Shown here: piece after piece, positions 15,101 through 23,623 of the stretch
Layout of the letters: each line of letters starts with the position of its first letter
Position numbering within the stretch: position 1 is the stretch's first letter
Source of the DNA: a virus
IMG/VR virus record: IMGVR_UViG_3300032080_000015
Location: 1 to 36,145 of that record
DNA: 36,145 bases
Direction: 5' to 3' (one strand)
Position numbers and translations under genes: made by a program
Notes under the pieces: generated by a model
Database searches by the model: none
What the model saw: only the letters and a program-made list of their open reading frames with translations
Told to the model about the DNA's origin: nothing

Positions 15101-18100
15101 ACGCAGCTTCGCGGCTTCGAATGCCTGCGGCAACGCTTCGGCGAACTTGTCGAACTGCGCGCCAAGCTGGCCGCGCATCGCTGCGGTGAAATCTTCCAGC
15201 GTCGTGACGCCCTGCACCGCGACGACTTCGGCGCCGATGGTGGAGAGGTTGAAGAATTCGACGGGGGAGACGGCGGGGCGGGAGAACAACAGGTCGCGCT
15301 TCTTGTCGGCGTCGTAGGTGCCACGGTTGAATTGGCCCTTCACTTGGCCTTCGCCGAACGGGATATAGACGCGATGCTTCTCGCCGCCCATCTTTCCGCC
15401 AGTGTCCACGATGCCGTCGTAGCCCAGCGAGCGCAGGACATCCGTCACCTTGTCGGGGATCGTCGTCCATGCGCTATCGCTGATGCCGGCGTCCGTCACG
15501 AAGTCGGCCACCCAATCGCGCAGCGTGCGCGTGTTCTTGTCCCATGCGTCCGAGCCGCCTTGCGCCGCGCGGCTGCGGTCACGCTTCGCAGCCGAGCGCA
15601 ACGCAGGCACAACGTCCGCCGGCAAGTCACTCGTGACGAGCGGGGACTGCATCGCCACATGCACCGGGATGAGCGCCGGATAGGTTGCGGTCGGAGAATC
15701 AAACGTCACCGAATCCATGGGCATCCCGGCCGCTTTCAGCACGTCCATGAAGCGGCCTTCGTCGCCGTAGATGGAACCGCTGGACAGCCACGACTCAACA
15801 AGCGCCTGCAACATATTGCCGCGCGCCTGCTTTACCTCGTAATCGAAGTTGCCGATGCCGGTCGCGTGACCTTCCGGCTCAAGGATGACGTTCTCGCCCG
15901 CGTCGTCCATCGCAACGCGCGGCGCGAGCGCGGTGATGCGCTGGCGCACGTCGGACGGAAGGCTCCACCAAGCGCGGTCAATCGCCATCTGGCTGCGATA
16001 GCCGGGGACGCGCACCTTGAACCAGGAGGCGAAGCCCTGTTCCTCGTAATCGAGGCTGGTGTCTTGCTTGCCGGTCGCGTAGTTGCTGCCGATATTGGCA
16101 TCGCTGGTGAAGAACGCCATGGGGCCGGACGTGGCGCGGCGCGCATCGAAACCCTTGCCGATGCGATCCGGGCGCGCGGTTCCATGCACAGCTTCCACAA
16201 CGACCTTCTGGCCGCTGCGGAAATCGTAGGTGCCAGCATCGGAGCGCGTCACCAACGGTGCGTTGTTGGACCAGCGCCGGAAGTTCTCTTGGCGGGTTTC
16301 CTCCGTCATGCGCTTGCCGCGCGACTGCGCCGGCCCCCGCATCGCGGCATCGCGCACCCCCGCCGAACGCTCCACCGAGCGCGCAGCGTCGGCCAGGATC
16401 GTGCGCAGTTCCGACTCCGAGAACGAGCGCGGGTTGAAGCCCAGCGAGCGCAGGAAGCGGCGCAGGGCCGCCAGCACGCGGTCGATGAGGCCGCCGGTCA
16501 CGCCGCGCTCGGCCATGACGGCGAGGAATTCGCGGGCGAACAGCGTGGGGTCCGCGTCAGGGTAGCGGCGCAGCGTCGATTCCAGCGCGCCGCGCACGTC
16601 CGCCGACAGGCCGGACTTGTCCGCCTTCATCGCGGCAACGTCGGTTAGGACGCGCTGCCAGCCTTGACGGCCCAGCACGCCCTCCACGCCATAGTGGCCA
16701 ACGGCTTCGTGCGCCAGGACTTGCAGCCCGCGCGCGGAGTTCGCCAGGTTCGACGCGACGAGCCACACCTTGCCGGTGCCGTCGTACCAGCCTTCAACGG
16801 TCTGCCAGTCGCGGCCGGTCTTGGCTTCGTCCGGCAGCGCGTCGGCGTCCTGCACCACCTCGACGGCCGGCGCATCGCCGCGCCACTCGCGCACGATGTC
16901 ACGGATGGCGGCGGACAGGTCGGTTTCCGACATGCCGATGTCGAAGGCTTCGAAGCGGCCGGCGCCTTGGGCGGGGCGGGAGAACGGCACGTCATCGCCG
17001 GGGGCGCCGGGGTCGTCCGCAGCCTCGCGGCGCGCGGCTTCTACCATCACGCGCGAGTCGTCGCTGATCGGCCGCACGTCGTCGCCGCGCAGCGCGGCCG
17101 CCAGGATTTGTAGCGCGTCGTCGTCGTAGGAATCCGGCGGCAACAGGTCGGATTGCTCCATCGACTCGCGCAGCCGGTCCAGCGTCATCCCGCCATTGCC
17201 CGCGCGCCACAGACCCGGAATCGAGCCTTTCAGGTCGCGGTCGGACCAACCGAGCAGGCGCTTGAATTCGGTGGCGTTGAGGCCGCCGCCGCGCGCCAGG
17301 CCAGCGAGGTACGCACCAGCCGAGAAGTTGGCGGGGCGCGGCTTCTTGGGCTTGGCGGCGACGGGCGCCGGGGCCAGGCCAAGGGCTTCTCGCGCTCGCG
17401 CGGCGTCGGCCTTGATCTTCGGCAGCGTCGAGCGCGCCGGCCCGGCCTTCGCCATTTCCTGCACCAGCGCGCGGTAAGCGACCATGGCGCCTTCCTGCGC
17501 CTCGTAGTCGTCCTTCGCCTGCTGCGCGGTGCGTAGCTCGGCTTCCAGCGTCTGCACGCGGTCGGCGTACTCCTTGAGCTTGGCCGATTCCTCCGCCGTC
17601 AGCGGGCGCTCCTTGCGCACGCGCTCGCGGCGCTCCAAGGCTTCGAAGGTGAAGTCCTCGCGGATCATGCGCTGGCGGAACTGGCCGAGCCGGCCCCATT
17701 CCCGGCCGCTCGCCGCCGTGGCCTGGTCGATGTCGTTGATGCGCGCTTCCGCGTCGTCCCACTCGCGCTTTGCCACCGCGCGCTGTTCCGGGGACAGCTT
17801 CGGGTCACTGGCGCGCAGCGCGGCGTCGTCGCGGCGCTTGCGCTGGTTCACCTTCTCGACCAGCAGCGCGGCTTCCTCCGTGACCGAAATCGACGCATCG
17901 CCCTGGGTCCGCAGCTTTTCGGCCGCTTCCTGCGCGAAGTTCGGGTTCTCGGTCAGCGCGGCTTGCGCCTTGTCGAGCGTTTCTCGGTTCGACTGCGAAG
18001 CCGCTCGGATGATCGGGTCGGCGCCGCGCTCGGCGCGCTCGCGGTCTACGGTCGCATTCTTCGTGCTGGTTGCCTTCGGATCGGGCGCGCGCGGCGCTGC

Positions 18101-20857
18101 GGCAGGCGCGGACGCGCTCGGCGGGGCGGAATCCCCGGCGCGGCGCTGCGGCGATCCTGCGGGCGCTGGGGCGCTTCCACGGCGCTCGGCCAAGACGCGA
18201 TTGGCCAGCGCGTCGGCCTTTTCGTTGAGTGCGCGGTTTCGCTCGCGCTCGGCTTGCAGCGCCGGGCGCGTGGCCGCTATTTCGTCGGGAGTGCGGACGC
18301 GGGGCAGCCCATCACGCCCAACGTCGGATTCGACGCCCTCAGCTTCCGATGCTCGCGGCGGTGCGGCAGCGCCCGTGCGCTCGGCGAGAGCGTCGGCGAG
18401 TCCAGCGCCAGCAGTTCGACCGGCTTCGGGCGTTCGTTCTTGCGGCAGCGTTTCGCGGGGTAGTCGCGCATTCGTGTCCTCCGTGGGTTCGGTAAGCGCA
18501 GCGAGCAACGCATCATCGTCAGCGAGTTCTTCGGCAATCGACCGCTTCGGCGCGGGTGCCTTGCCAGCGTTCTCCGGGTCATAGGTGGCGGCGTCGATGA
18601 CGTGCATGGGCATCGACTTGGCGCCGCGCGCGAGCGCGTCAGCCGTCCGATGGTTGCCGTCATAGATGCGGAATTCGCCGTCGCGCATGCGGACAGCCAC
18701 CGGCATGTCGCCGTAGCCTTCGATCAGGTCGCCCGGCCCCTTGCGGGCATCGAAGTCATCCCAGCGCATTTCCGTCTGCGGGCTGGCTACGCGGTCGAGC
18801 GGCACTTCCTCCACGCGCGCGGCGCGCTGCATGTCCTCGCGCGTCGGCGCCAACGGCACGGAAAGCGAAGCGGGGCCGGGAAGGCGAGTGCGCTTGGCCT
18901 TCGCCTCACCCTGCAATTCCCGGAACGCCTTGCGGCGCGTCGCCTCGCCAGCCTCGGAGAAGCCGCCGGACGGCGCAAGCGGGTTCTCGCGGATGAATTC
19001 GCGGGCCAGGATGGTCCCGATGCCGCGGCCCTGATAGTCCTCCGCCACCGTGTTGAGGGTTTCGCCGTTCTCGATTTCGATGCTGCCCACGGTCTTGCCG
19101 TCGATCTGCGCGAACAGGCCCGTGGGCGTGCGCAGCAGTTCGACCGGCGCGCCGGCCTTGTCGGCCAGCGTCATCGCGGGCACGGCTTCGGCCGGCGTGT
19201 CCATGTCCTCAGACTTGAGGATTACGCGATCCTCGGGGCTGATGCGCTTACCGCTCGGGTTCACCGCGGCGATGTATTCGTCCTCGGGCATGGCGAGGGC
19301 GTCGGCGAGCGTGGAACGCTTCGGCGATGCTTGCATTGAACCGGCCTGCGAGGCAGGAGCAGCAACGGTTTCGGCCGTCGGCGCCGGGACTGAATCCGAG
19401 CGTGGAACATTCTGGCGGATCGGCGGGAGGTCGGTGGCTTTTCCCACCAACCGCTCCGCAGGCACGTCTATGGGATTTCCCATAGACCCCGGCAGCACGT
19501 CCGCCAGCCCCGGCACAGCCTGGGTCACCTGCGCCACGACTTCGGGCGGGATGCTGGCCAGCACGCTCGCAAGGTCGCCGCCGGCCGCCGGCTGGGCCGC
19601 CTGATCGGACGAGGACGCGGGCGGGACGACCGGCGGCGATTCGATGGCGGCGGCTAGGTCCGGCAGCAGCGGCTCGGGGATGGCGGGCGGCGCCTTCGGC
19701 ACGTTCGGGGATTGCAGCGCGCCAGCAAGGACGCCCATCGGGCCAGCGGCCAGGGCTTCCGTCGCAGCCGCACCACCCACGCCGCGCCACGGGTCGTAAT
19801 CCGCGCCGCCGGCAATGGTGCCGACGTTCTGCGCGAGTTGGTTCGCGCCGCCCTCGATGCCCTCGCCCACGGTTTCCTTGACACCGCCGAGCGCCGCGTT
19901 CGCCGTGCGCGAGCCAGTTTGACCCTTGGAGATTCGGCCGAGCAGGGTGTTCTCTGCCACGTTGAATCCCAGTTTCTGGCTCAAGCCTTGCAGCAGCGCA
20001 GACGTAGCCGTTCCCGTCGTGGTGGAAACCGAGCGCGCGGTATCGGCCAGGATCGCGCGCGCCTGCGCTGGGTCGCCCGTCATTTCAAGCAACCGCTGGT
20101 ACACGGGGTCGTGGAACAGCATGCGCTCGTCGGCCTGCATCACCGATGCGAACGCGCCCTCGCCCGCGCCCGCGCCTTCCACGCCAGCCATGGAGCCGAG
20201 TTGCGCGACCGTGGCCGCGCCTTCCGCAAACCCCAGCCCCTTCGCGCCCAGGCCCACGGCGCCGCCCAGCGACAGCGACGGGATGAGGCTATCGCTCACC
20301 GTGGCTAGTGCGGACGGGTTCGTGAGTATTTCCTTGGCGGCCGGAATTAACCCCGCCTTCGATGCTTCGGCGAGCCGCTTCTGCGTGTCCTTTTCCTTGG
20401 CCGACTGGAACACGCCCGCCGTGTCGGCGTAGTCGCCGAGATAGCGCGCCACGTCCTGCAAGGCGAAGCTGGCCGGCTGGCCGGCGTTCGGATCAGCCGC
20501 GCGCGTCTCGGCCAGGCCCATGCGCGTCGCCGCCACGGGGTCGTTGATGAGGTCGGGCAGGTACTCGGAGAAGGCGCCCATGAGGCCGGAGCCGGCTTCC
20601 AGCGCGTTGAACGCCGTGGCGCCGAGCGGCACGCCATCCCAGGGCGTGCGCTGGTTCGCGGTGTTGACGATGGATTCACCGATGCCCAGCCCGGCCTTGC
20701 CGATGCCCAGCACGCGGTCATAGCCCGCTTCCAGCCAGCCGCGTTCCGGCTCGGCCGCGAACGGGTCGTGGTCTACCGCCCGGAGCTTACCTTTCGGCGC
20801 GGCAACAACCGGCCCCGCTTCGGCAAAGGGATCGTGGTCTACCGGGCTGATGGGCAT
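12164..20857 (-). CDS. giant polyvalent internal virion protein, 2897 aa, multi-domain
   Basis: Visible parts in order: repeated VDHDPFA at the N-terminus; Ala/Gly-rich regions to about 400; GNAT-like QGRGIG (609-614); ParB/Srx-like DGNHR (733-737); charged coil with GREWGRLGQFRQRM (about 1050); PFSRPA linker (F1292); metallopeptidase-like HEAVGH (1383-1388); ADP-ribosyltransferase-like region from VHGTA (H1558) to YDGIV (D1814) and YIPF; second FSRPA (F1858); coiled coils (about 2000-2190); a large domain (about 2215-2570) with a membrane-like helix near 2415; and a second site, HEIAGH (2764-2769). Known: such polyvalent proteins are packaged and ejected with phage DNA to act in the host. 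It occupies the place of T7 gp16 but shows no transglycosylase motif. Domain calls rest on short motifs. Confidence 0.8.
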   Translation of the reverse strand: MPISPVDHDPFAEAGPVVAAPKGKLRAVDHDPFAAEPERGWLEAGYDRVLGIGKAGLGIGESIVNTANQRTPWDGVPLGATAFNALEAGSGLMGAFSEYLPDLINDPVAATRMGLAETRAADPNAGQPASFALQDVARYLGDYADTAGVFQSAKEKDTQKRLAEASKAGLIPAAKEILTNPSALATVSDSLIPSLSLGGAVGLGAKGLGFAEGAATVAQLGSMAGVEGAGAGEGAFASVMQADERMLFHDPVYQRLLEMTGDPAQARAILADTARSVSTTTGTATSALLQGLSQKLGFNVAENTLLGRISKGQTGSRTANAALGGVKETVGEGIEGGANQLAQNVGTIAGGADYDPWRGVGGAAATEALAAGPMGVLAGALQSPNVPKAPPAIPEPLLPDLAAAIESPPVVPPASSSDQAAQPAAGGDLASVLASIPPEVVAQVTQAVPGLADVLPGSMGNPIDVPAERLVGKATDLPPIRQNVPRSDSVPAPTAETVAAPASQAGSMQASPKRSTLADALAMPEDEYIAAVNPSGKRISPEDRVILKSEDMDTPAEAVPAMTLADKAGAPVELLRTPTGLFAQIDGKTVGSIEIENGETLNTVAEDYQGRGIGTILAREFIRENPLAPSGGFSEAGEATRRKAFRELQGEAKAKRTRLPGPASLSVPLAPTREDMQRAARVEEVPLDRVASPQTEMRWDDFDARKGPGDLIEGYGDMPVAVRMRDGEFRIYDGNHRTADALARGAKSMPMHVIDAATYDPENAGKAPAPKRSIAEELADDDALLAALTEPTEDTNARLPRETLPQERTPEAGRTAGAGLADALAERTGAAAPPRASEAEGVESDVGRDGLPRVRTPDEIAATRPALQAERERNRALNEKADALANRVLAERRGSAPAPAGSPQRRAGDSAPPSASAPAAAPRAPDPKATSTKNATVDRERAERGADPIIRAASQSNRETLDKAQAALTENPNFAQEAAEKLRTQGDASISVTEEAALLVEKVNQRKRRDDAALRASDPKLSPEQRAVAKREWDDAEARINDIDQATAASGREWGRLGQFRQRMIREDFTFEALERRERVRKERPLTAEESAKLKEYADRVQTLEAELRTAQQAKDDYEAQEGAMVAYRALVQEMAKAGPARSTLPKIKADAARAREALGLAPAPVAAKPKKPRPANFSAGAYLAGLARGGGLNATEFKRLLGWSDRDLKGSIPGLWRAGNGGMTLDRLRESMEQSDLLPPDSYDDDALQILAAALRGDDVRPISDDSRVMVEAARREAADDPGAPGDDVPFSRPAQGAGRFEAFDIGMSETDLSAAIRDIVREWRGDAPAVEVVQDADALPDEAKTGRDWQTVEGWYDGTGKVWLVASNLANSARGLQVLAHEAVGHYGVEGVLGRQGWQRVLTDVAAMKADKSGLSADVRGALESTLRRYPDADPTLFAREFLAVMAERGVTGGLIDRVLAALRRFLRSLGFNPRSFSESELRTILADAARSVERSAGVRDAAMRGPAQSRGKRMTEETRQENFRRWSNNAPLVTRSDAGTYDFRSGQKVVVEAVHGTARPDRIGKGFDARRATSGPMAFFTSDANIGSNYATGKQDTSLDYEEQGFASWFKVRVPGYRSQMAIDRAWWSLPSDVRQRITALAPRVAMDDAGENVILEPEGHATGIGNFDYEVKQARGNMLQALVESWLSSGSIYGDEGRFMDVLKAAGMPMDSVTFDSPTATYPALIPVHVAMQSPLVTSDLPADVVPALRSAAKRDRSRAAQGGSDAWDKNTRTLRDWVADFVTDAGISDSAWTTIPDKVTDVLRSLGYDGIVDTGGKMGGEKHRVYIPFGEGQVKGQFNRGTYDADKKRDLLFSRPAVSPVEFFNLSTIGAEVVAVQGVTTLEDFTAAMRGQLGAQFDKFAEALPQAFEAAKLRAGGVATERAIDPENITTRDIYNLARKHVQAGVQGEDAVMRAVHADVKALRDDMTERDVRRLFSEYGKVLFPSKEADKVALRELRSLVQMQESIDRMSEGLAALKSGPQRDKATQAVREKRRALNDMLKRASRQAGNDPEKLASYQQARITNLSNQIADIEKQIATGERPKRAAPPPITPEIEALVAQRDALLKERAMIDNPKATPEERYQRTRAKQLARQLEEVKARIAANDYARRPRPEAKKLDAANTEAKLKLLQAKAEFAKRQFEEEMAQRSPLGKVFGYGKEATNLARSYLTSLDFSGLLRQGGFITLGHPVRAAKAVPSMMGAFKSEAGALKAAEALKARPNAELYARFKLDLTEYDNLGVSQAKVEEAFQSRWIERMPQWALGGLVRGSQRAYTTVLNQIRADSFDAMVASLAKSKVPTEAEGKAIANFINVATGRGKIGLNNHTTSATGLNTIFFAPRLVASRLNLLALQPLYGGTLRTRGMIAAEYARFMMGVSVVFGLAALAADDEDDEPLVSFDPRSSNFLKIKFNNTYLDPMTGLSQVTVFLARALTGETVSTSGRVSPLRSSYRLSDSGFFGEALPRELDYGGQTTWNVITNFVRTKLAPIPGAIATLATGENVIGQPQTPGDVLAGLVVPISFQETGFALRWDEPAKPGDVVYTEVGDLSLHDVGGLMTDNGLPKSAAIFAVSLLGVGAQYRKPDERALKGRLADIKDDAGVEAELDHIKGQYPKEVTDGLVLDKYADNGENKKLGRAGKIKRDDLGAPMFKPPTPTQEIVKELRNAPAVEEVMPRDFPKLGNASVREAFKGGALGVFSPEEAKVYIAKNMSTANEQFTAFHEIAGHYGVQGVLGDKYEAVMNRAMLNPTVDTLAKAMQAKAYGDLYQLQATEEALSELAAANRTENYALIEERWGVKIPPSARNNLRGMLSRVAQMTKRELADLTGEEPKAYDDDQVFDLLESAYQFVKEPKEP

Positions 20858-21853
20858 TTACGGGGTCCAGAGAAGCCACTTGCCCGGTCGCGCCGGGTCG
20901 GGGAGGTAGAAGTTTCCATCCTTCGCACGCTTTGCGCCTGCCGGCGGCGCCTCGGGGCCGACGATGCCCGGCAACGGACGCGCCGGGTCAACGAACGTCG
21001 GTTCCAGCGTTTCGCCCAGCGGCGCGGCGTTGATCTGCGGCGCGCTCGCCGCCTCGATGGCCTTTTCCGGCGTCGCTTCGGCCGGCTCGCGCGCACCCGT
21101 GGCCGCCGCGGCTTCCGCCATCGCATCGCCCGCCTTCACGTCGCGGACCAGCCACTTCGCCGCGGCGAAATCACCGTCGCGGTAGTCGGGATCAGCTTCG
21201 GCCTGCTGCAACTGCCATGCGACGAAAGCCGGGTCCGCGGCCAGGAACTTGTCGCGCGGCGGCGAGTACGCCGGCACGCGGCGCGTCGCTGCCTTCGGCG
21301 CCGGCCCGCGCCCCACCTTCTCGGCCCGCGCGCCTTCCGTCGTGATCCGAGCTTCCGTGAGCGCGGTCGGGATGATTTCATCGGCCAGCCCGCCACTCGG
21401 GATGATGTGGCCGTCCTCCAAGCGCACCGGCTCGAAAGCCTTGCCGCTCGCAAGCGCCTGCTGCGCGTTGTAGGCGCCGAAGTCGCCCAGCGCCATCGCT
21501 TCGGCCGCGGCTTGCTTGCCGGGCAGGAAGTTCGGGTCGATTTCCTTGCCCAAGCTGCCGAGATTCGGATTGGCCTGAATCGCAAGCGCGCTTTGCGCCC
21601 ATTCCTCGCGCGGAATCTGCCCGGACGCCAGCCGCGTGCGAAGGTCCATGCCCGCCTGCGCTGCGATGCGCTGCAACCGCTCGTTCGCCGCGCGCTCGCG
21701 GGCGTATTCGACGTTGTACTGGCCGGATTGTGCCTGACTGTTACGAAGCATCTGATCGGCGAAGGCCGTCCCACGCTGCCCGCCGAAGGCTTGCTCGCCA
21801 AGCGCCTGCACGCCGGAGAAGTTGTAGGGCCGATCCTCGCCGAAAAGTGCCAT
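20858..21853 (-). CDS. putative internal virion protein, 331 aa
   Basis: Directly abuts the giant gene. The N-terminal half is helical, alanine/glutamine-rich and polar (AFADQMLRNSQAQSGQYNVE, then RAANERLQRIAAQAGM); the C-terminal half is proline-rich and probably extended (PLPGIVGPEAPPAG, ending PGKWLLWTP). There is no signal peptide or catalytic motif. Its position between the nozzle genes and the giant protein corresponds to the small internal virion genes of T7- and P22-type phages, so an ejected or core protein is likely. This is inference from gene order. Confidence 0.6.
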   Translation of the reverse strand: MALFGEDRPYNFSGVQALGEQAFGGQRGTAFADQMLRNSQAQSGQYNVEYARERAANERLQRIAAQAGMDLRTRLASGQIPREEWAQSALAIQANPNLGSLGKEIDPNFLPGKQAAAEAMALGDFGAYNAQQALASGKAFEPVRLEDGHIIPSGGLADEIIPTALTEARITTEGARAEKVGRGPAPKAATRRVPAYSPPRDKFLAADPAFVAWQLQQAEADPDYRDGDFAAAKWLVRDVKAGDAMAEAAAATGAREPAEATPEKAIEAASAPQINAAPLGETLEPTFVDPARPLPGIVGPEAPPAGAKRAKDGNFYLPDPARPGKWLLWTP

Positions 21854-21854
21854 G

Positions 21855-22532
21855 TCAGTACCAGCCCGGTGAACGCACGTTGTAAGGGGCGTAGCCTGCG
21901 GCCGACGACATGCCGGCGCCTTGCGCGGTCACGCCGCCCGCGGCCTTTCCCGTCGCCCCGCCCATGCCAGCACCCAGCCCGCCGCCGGCATAGCTCATGC
22001 CGATTTGCGCGGCCATGTCGATCCACGGATTGCGGCGAATCTGGCGCAAGCGCATGTCGTCGAGGTAGGCATTGCCGCGGCTCGCGCGTGCTTCCAGGTC
22101 AACGTCGGTTCCCAGCCGGCCGTATCCGAAGGATTCGTTCTGGCGCTGCAACGTCGGCGCTTCGACGCGCGAGAGCAGGCCCGCCGTTTCCAGCGCACGA
22201 CCCTCAACCGCGGCCCCGCGCGCCGTCGCGTCCTGCTTGAACGCCGAGCTACCCACGGCCGGCGCGCCGCCGCTCTGCACCAGCCCGGCGCGGCTCTGTA
22301 ACTGCTTCGAATAGGAGTCGAGCGCGCCCGCCCGCTCGTCGGACGACGTGCTGCCTTCCAGCGACGTGATTTCATCGTTTACGCGCGCGTCGATCTTCTG
22401 CTGTTCCTTCGACCGGTTTCGTATGCTCTGCGCGAGCGCATCATCCTGCTTTCGCTCGGTGCGGCGGGTGTTGTATTGCTGCGCGCCCACCGATGCAACG
22501 GCGAGTGCGATGGGGATGGCGGCGGCGCCCAT
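21855..22532 (-). CDS. putative internal virion protein, 225 aa
   Basis: The start at 22532 is chosen because GAGG lies eight bases upstream and it leaves only four bases to the upstream stop; the frame is open to 22610. A hydrophobic N-terminal helix (GAAAIPIALAVASVGAQQ) is followed by a long polar helix (YNTRRTERKQDDALAQSIRN) and a glycine-rich C-terminus (GGGLGAGMGGATGKAAGG). A membrane-prone helix plus flexible glycine segments suits a protein that helps build an ejection channel. No family is recognised with certainty. Confidence 0.6.
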   Translation of the reverse strand: MGAAAIPIALAVASVGAQQYNTRRTERKQDDALAQSIRNRSKEQQKIDARVNDEITSLEGSTSSDERAGALDSYSKQLQSRAGLVQSGGAPAVGSSAFKQDATARGAAVEGRALETAGLLSRVEAPTLQRQNESFGYGRLGTDVDLEARASRGNAYLDDMRLRQIRRNPWIDMAAQIGMSYAGGGLGAGMGGATGKAAGGVTAQGAGMSSAAGYAPYNVRSPGWY

Positions 22533-22536
22533 GGCG

Positions 22537-23136
22537 TTATCCTCGGGTCGGCTGGGAGTAGTAGCCGAAACCGCTGATGCGGTCGGCGCGGCGGCGTTCG
22601 TTTTCGTCACGCGAACGCTTGAAGAAGTCCGCCAGTTGACCGCTGGCGAGGTTGACGGAGTTGGCCATGCTGCCCGACTTGCCGGCTTCCAGGTTCGTCC
22701 GCATCGCCGCCGCGGCCTGCGCCGCGCCCGTCGTCACGTCCAGTCCTTGCGTGGCCAGCGAAATGAGGTTGCTGCGCGCCTGCTGGTCCGCCGACTCGAT
22801 GCTGGCGCCGACTCCCCGCGCGTTGCGATCCACTTCCAACAGCCCGCGCTTGTACGCTTCGGCCATGTTCGCCTGCTGGTCGTTCTGCGTGGAGCCGAAC
22901 GCCGTACCGTTGCGCGCCAGGGCGAACTTCAATTGAAGCTCGGTTTCCTTGTTCTGGCGGTCGAGGTCTTGCGTGCCCAGCGCGCGCGATGCGCCCACTG
23001 CGTCCTGAATCTCGGCGGCGCGGCCAGGCCCGTCGAAAACCGCGTTGATGCGGCCTTGACTGGCGCGGATGGCGGCCTGCCGTGCGGCTTCGGCGCGCTC
23101 GGCTTCTTTTCCGGCTCGGTTCGAACTGGACCCCAT
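22537..23136 (-). CDS. putative internal virion protein, 199 aa
   Basis: The start at 23136 (MGSSSNRAGKEAERAEA) gives a four-base gap to the upstream stop and has GAGGGTAAGG upstream; the open frame extends to 23211 inside the previous gene. The protein is alanine/glutamine/arginine-rich and almost entirely helical (LDRQNKETELQLKFALARNG), with a short basic tail. It has no membrane helix or catalytic motif. The cluster of three such genes before a giant protein mirrors the gp14-gp15-gp16 group of T7, by order only. Confidence 0.6.
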   Translation of the reverse strand: MGSSSNRAGKEAERAEAARQAAIRASQGRINAVFDGPGRAAEIQDAVGASRALGTQDLDRQNKETELQLKFALARNGTAFGSTQNDQQANMAEAYKRGLLEVDRNARGVGASIESADQQARSNLISLATQGLDVTTGAAQAAAAMRTNLEAGKSGSMANSVNLASGQLADFFKRSRDENERRRADRISGFGYYSQPTRG

Positions 23137-23140
23137 GGCC

Positions 23141-23623
23141 TTACCCTCGCGTTTTCGCGTACATGGCGGCGTCGGCACCATTGCCGCAGTACGCCGTAAG
23201 AATACCCTCAAAGCGCATGCCTAGCGCGCGCTGATACCACTGCTGCGTGCGCGTGCGCGACGCCAGGCAGATGATTTGAACCCGGCGCGCGTCGTCTGCC
23301 AGCTTGCCGTCGATCACCTTGCGCGCAACACGCGAGAACGTGCGCCAATGCGTTGCCCATCCCGCATCGGTCCCGCACATCCAGGCTTCGAAGTTGCCCG
23401 GCCCGACCGGTACGAATCCGCCAAGCAACACCGGGGCGTTGTGCTCGTCCACCAGCAAGAATTTCGGCCCGGCCGCGTTGATGAAGGCGCGCGCGGCAAT
23501 CTCCGGGTCGTAGTTGTCCACGCCCGACATGGCCATGAACTGTTCGATTTCGTCGGCGCGCATCGAGTGCGCCAGCACGGCGAAGTCCACCACGTTCGGG
23601 TCGTAGACGAGGCGCAGGGTCAT
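23141..23623 (-). CDS. T7 gp13-like internal virion / GNAT-fold protein, 160 aa
   Basis: The ATG at 23623 overlaps the nozzle stop (ATGA); the frame remains open to 23914 but that part lies inside the nozzle gene. The layout is that of a GNAT-like fold: N-terminal helices (RADEIEQFMAMSG), a strand pair (FLLVDEHNAPVLLGGFVPVG), and the C-terminal QQWYQRALGMRFEGILT. It resembles T7 gp13-type proteins, which are needed for internal protein assembly. The usual acetyl-CoA loop (R/Q-x-x-G-x-G/A) is not obvious, so it may not be an active acetyltransferase. Confidence 0.65.
   Translation of the reverse strand: MTLRLVYDPNVVDFAVLAHSMRADEIEQFMAMSGVDNYDPEIAARAFINAAGPKFLLVDEHNAPVLLGGFVPVGPGNFEAWMCGTDAGWATHWRTFSRVARKVIDGKLADDARRVQIICLASRTRTQQWYQRALGMRFEGILTAYCGNGADAAMYAKTRG

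Noticed and set aside
13670-16648. 992-codon open frame on the plus strand opposite the giant gene
   Set aside because: It is the mirror of a GC-rich third-position pattern; the translation is Arg/Ala/His-rich with no domain, while the minus strand has clear motifs.
15272-16985. The 15-base direct repeat as an attachment or recombination site
   Set aside because: It encodes the FSRPA linker in both places and is explained by protein-level repetition.
12164-20857. Lytic transglycosylase domain, as in T7 gp16
   Set aside because: No Glu-containing SLT signature was found; only peptidase-like, transferase-like and ParB-like motifs are visible.
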